A stretch of 7,042 nt of DNA from Chloroflexota bacterium (GTDB taxonomy: Bacteria > Chloroflexota > UBA6077 > JACCZL01): positions 1-7,042 of the forward strand of contig JADLFM010000162.1 in NCBI GenBank assembly GCA_020845495.1, written 5' to 3'. Both the position numbers and the translations under genes were made by a program. The notes beneath the pieces were generated by a model. It was given only the letters and a program-made list of their open reading frames with translations. It searched no databases and was not told the origin of the DNA. This document shows positions 5,522-7,042 of this stretch, in pieces; within the stretch, counting starts at the first letter, position 1, and each line of letters starts with the position of its first letter.

Positions 5522-7042
5522 TGGCGACGCTCACGAGCGGCTCCAGCGATGAGCCACTGTCGACCGCCAGCGATGAGATCGACAGCGTCGCCATCGTAGG
5601 GATGAGCGGACGATTCCCGGGCGCCGCGTCGGTCGAAGAATTCTGGGCCAACGTGCGGGCCGGGGTGGAGTCGATCCGAAGCTTCACCGATGCGGAGCTA
5701 CGAGCGTCCGGGGTGGACCTGAGCGTTTTGGCGAACCCGGCCTACGTCAATGCGCACGGAGTGCTGGAGGACGTGCGGGGGTTCGACGCCAGGTTGTTCG
5801 GGTTCAACCCGCGCGAGGCCGACGTGCTCGATCCTCAGCAGCGGCTGTTCCTGGAGTGCGCCTGGGAGGCGCTCGAACACGCCGGCTACCCCCCGAACGG
5901 CGGGGTGGGCGCGGTCGGGGTCTACGCTGGGGTCGGGGCGTCGTCCTACGCGTTCCGACTGCACGCCAATCTCGCGGTGCGGCAACTCGTCGGGGACTTC
6001 GAGATCGGGCTTGGCAATGAGAAGGATCACTTCACGACGCGGGTGGCATACAAGCTCAACCTGCGCGGCCCGGCCGTCACGGTCCAGACCGCCTGCTCGA
6101 CCGGGCTCGTGTCTGTCGTCCTCGCCTGCCAGGCGCTCTTGACGTACCAGTGCGACCTGGCTCTAGCCGGCGGAGCAACTGTGCAGGTCGAGGCAAGCGG
6201 ATACTTGTACCGGGAGGGCGGGATTCAGTCGCCGGATGGCCACTGCCGAGCCTTCGACGCCGACGCGGCCGGCACAGTGTCGGGCAGCGGGGTTGGAGTG
6301 GTGGTACTGAAGCGGCTGAGCGAGGCAGTCGCGGACGGCGATACGATTCTCGCCATCATCCGGGGCGCGGCCATCAACAACGACGGCGCCGACAAGGTCG
6401 GCTTCACCGCGCCCAGCGTGGCAGGCCAGGCCGAGGTGATCGAGACGGCCCAGACCCTGGCCGGGGTCTCGCCCGACGAGATCTCCTACGTGGAGGCCCA
6501 CGGCACCGGCACCGCCCTGGGCGACCCCATCGAGGTGGCCGCCCTGACGCGGGCGTTCCGGCGCGGCACTGACCGGCGGAGCTTCTGCGCGCTGGGCTCA
6601 GTCAAGTCGAACATCGGTCACCTCGACGCGGCAGCCGGGGTGGCCGGACTGATTAAGACGGTCCAGGCGCTGCGCCACCGCGAGCTACCCCCGAGCCTGC
6701 ACGTATGGCGCCCGAGCCCCAAGCTCAACCTCGAAACCAGCCCCTTCTACGTGAACACCGAGTTGCGGCCCTGGCCCGAAGGGCCGACCCCACGGCGGGC
6801 GGGTGTGAGCGCGTTCGGGGTGGGCGGTACCAATGCCCACGTGGTGCTGGAGGAGGCGCCGCCGCTGCCTACGGCTGCTCCGCCAGCCCGCCCGGCTGAG
6901 TTACTGCTGCTCTCGGCCGCCACCCCGACTGCGCTCGAACAGGCGACGGATGACCTCGCTGCGTATCTGACCGCCCAGCCGGACGCGCGCCTGGACGCGG
7001 TGGCCTACACCCTCCAACTGGGGCGTGCCCAGTTGCCCTACC
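5521..7042 (+). CDS. Type I PKS, N-terminal part: ketosynthase and start of KS-AT linker
   Basis: This is the 5' part of a modular type I polyketide synthase; the frame is open to the right edge (507 whole codons). The start is GTG at 5521, overlapping the preceding TAG by 1 nt, with GGAGG five bases upstream; the KS begins about 22 residues later (VAIVGMSGRFPGA). The ketosynthase is complete to about residue 445: DPQQRLFLE, the active-site Cys192 in TACSTGL, His327 in EAHGTGT and His367 in KSNIGH, with the usual 135 and 40 residue spacings, and FGVGGTNAH near the end. So it should be a condensing, not decarboxylating-only, KS. NNDGADKVGFTAPSV and GNEKDHFTTRVAYKLNLRGP resemble KS domains that accept aminoacyl or peptidyl chains from a PCP. 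The remaining residues (LLLLSAATPTALEQA... to VAYTLQLGRAQLPY) are the KS-AT linker, so a cis acyltransferase is expected just beyond the window. The N-terminal 22 residues are acidic (five Asp/Glu, no Lys/Arg), opposite in charge to the preceding protein's tail. Reductive domains and the extender unit cannot be seen. Confidence 0.95.
   Translation, partial: MATLTSGSSDEPLSTASDEIDSVAIVGMSGRFPGAASVEEFWANVRAGVESIRSFTDAELRASGVDLSVLANPAYVNAHGVLEDVRGFDARLFGFNPREADVLDPQQRLFLECAWEALEHAGYPPNGGVGAVGVYAGVGASSYAFRLHANLAVRQLVGDFEIGLGNEKDHFTTRVAYKLNLRGPAVTVQTACSTGLVSVVLACQALLTYQCDLALAGGATVQVEASGYLYREGGIQSPDGHCRAFDADAAGTVSGSGVGVVVLKRLSEAVADGDTILAIIRGAAINNDGADKVGFTAPSVAGQAEVIETAQTLAGVSPDEISYVEAHGTGTALGDPIEVAALTRAFRRGTDRRSFCALGSVKSNIGHLDAAAGVAGLIKTVQALRHRELPPSLHVWRPSPKLNLETSPFYVNTELRPWPEGPTPRRAGVSAFGVGGTNAHVVLEEAPPLPTAAPPARPAELLLLSAATPTALEQATDDLAAYLTAQPDARLDAVAYTLQLGRAQLPY

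Noticed and set aside
5557..5585. Small inverted repeat ctgtcga/tcgacag at the PKS start
   Set aside because: A 7-bp stem with a 15-nt loop is within chance expectation for this composition, and it lies downstream of the ribosome binding site.
5750..6572. Plus-strand frames of 130 and 140 codons inside the ketosynthase region
   Set aside because: They are alternate-frame shadows of the KS, which runs continuously with all motifs from the GTG at 5521.
6860..7042. An acyltransferase domain at the right end
   Set aside because: Only KS-AT linker sequence is present; no GQG or GHSxG motif is reached before the window ends.

Overview
The whole window lies inside one modular biosynthetic operon: a hybrid non-ribosomal peptide synthetase / type I polyketide synthase (NRPS-PKS). 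All recognisable genes are on the + strand and there is no intergenic space. The DNA is clearly high in GC (roughly two thirds by eye, not counted), but the third codon positions look less extreme than in Streptomyces. This fits a myxobacterium, a Chloroflexota member, a non-Streptomyces actinobacterium or a similar uncultured producer. The sequence alone does not settle the phylum.

Layout: (1) bases 1-2288 hold the 3' part of an NRPS gene, with the C-terminal end of an LCL-like condensation domain, a complete adenylation (A) domain with a leucine-like pocket, and a carrier (T/PCP) domain of the GGDSI type. (2) Bases 2288-5521 hold a complete one-module NRPS of 1077 residues: a condensation domain of the DCL-like subclass, an A domain with an Ile/Val-like pocket, and a GGTSL carrier. 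(3) Bases 5521 to the right edge hold the 5' part of a type I PKS gene with a GTG start. It has a complete ketosynthase (KS) with the Cys-His-His triad and the beginning of the KS-AT linker; the acyltransferase lies beyond the window. Both gene junctions are 1-nt stop/start overlaps (TGATG and TAGTG), each with a purine-rich ribosome binding site, so the proteins are probably translationally coupled.

How they work together: upstream modules deliver a chain to the Leu module. The chain passes in trans to the Ile/Val module, and then in trans to the KS, which would add a ketide unit. The predicted fragment is X-Leu-(Ile/Val)-ketide, meaning a gamma-amino acid (statine/isostatine-like or vinylogous) could form depending on reductive domains to the right.

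The most unusual non-coding signal is a near-perfect inverted repeat at 2159-2212: 21-bp arms with one mismatch. It is exactly 54 nt and therefore in frame, and it sits in the linker after the first carrier domain, 75 nt before the next gene. It looks like a palindromic insertion or a regulatory mRNA hairpin. Also notable is an epimerase-type carrier followed by a DCL-like condensation domain with no epimerisation domain between them.
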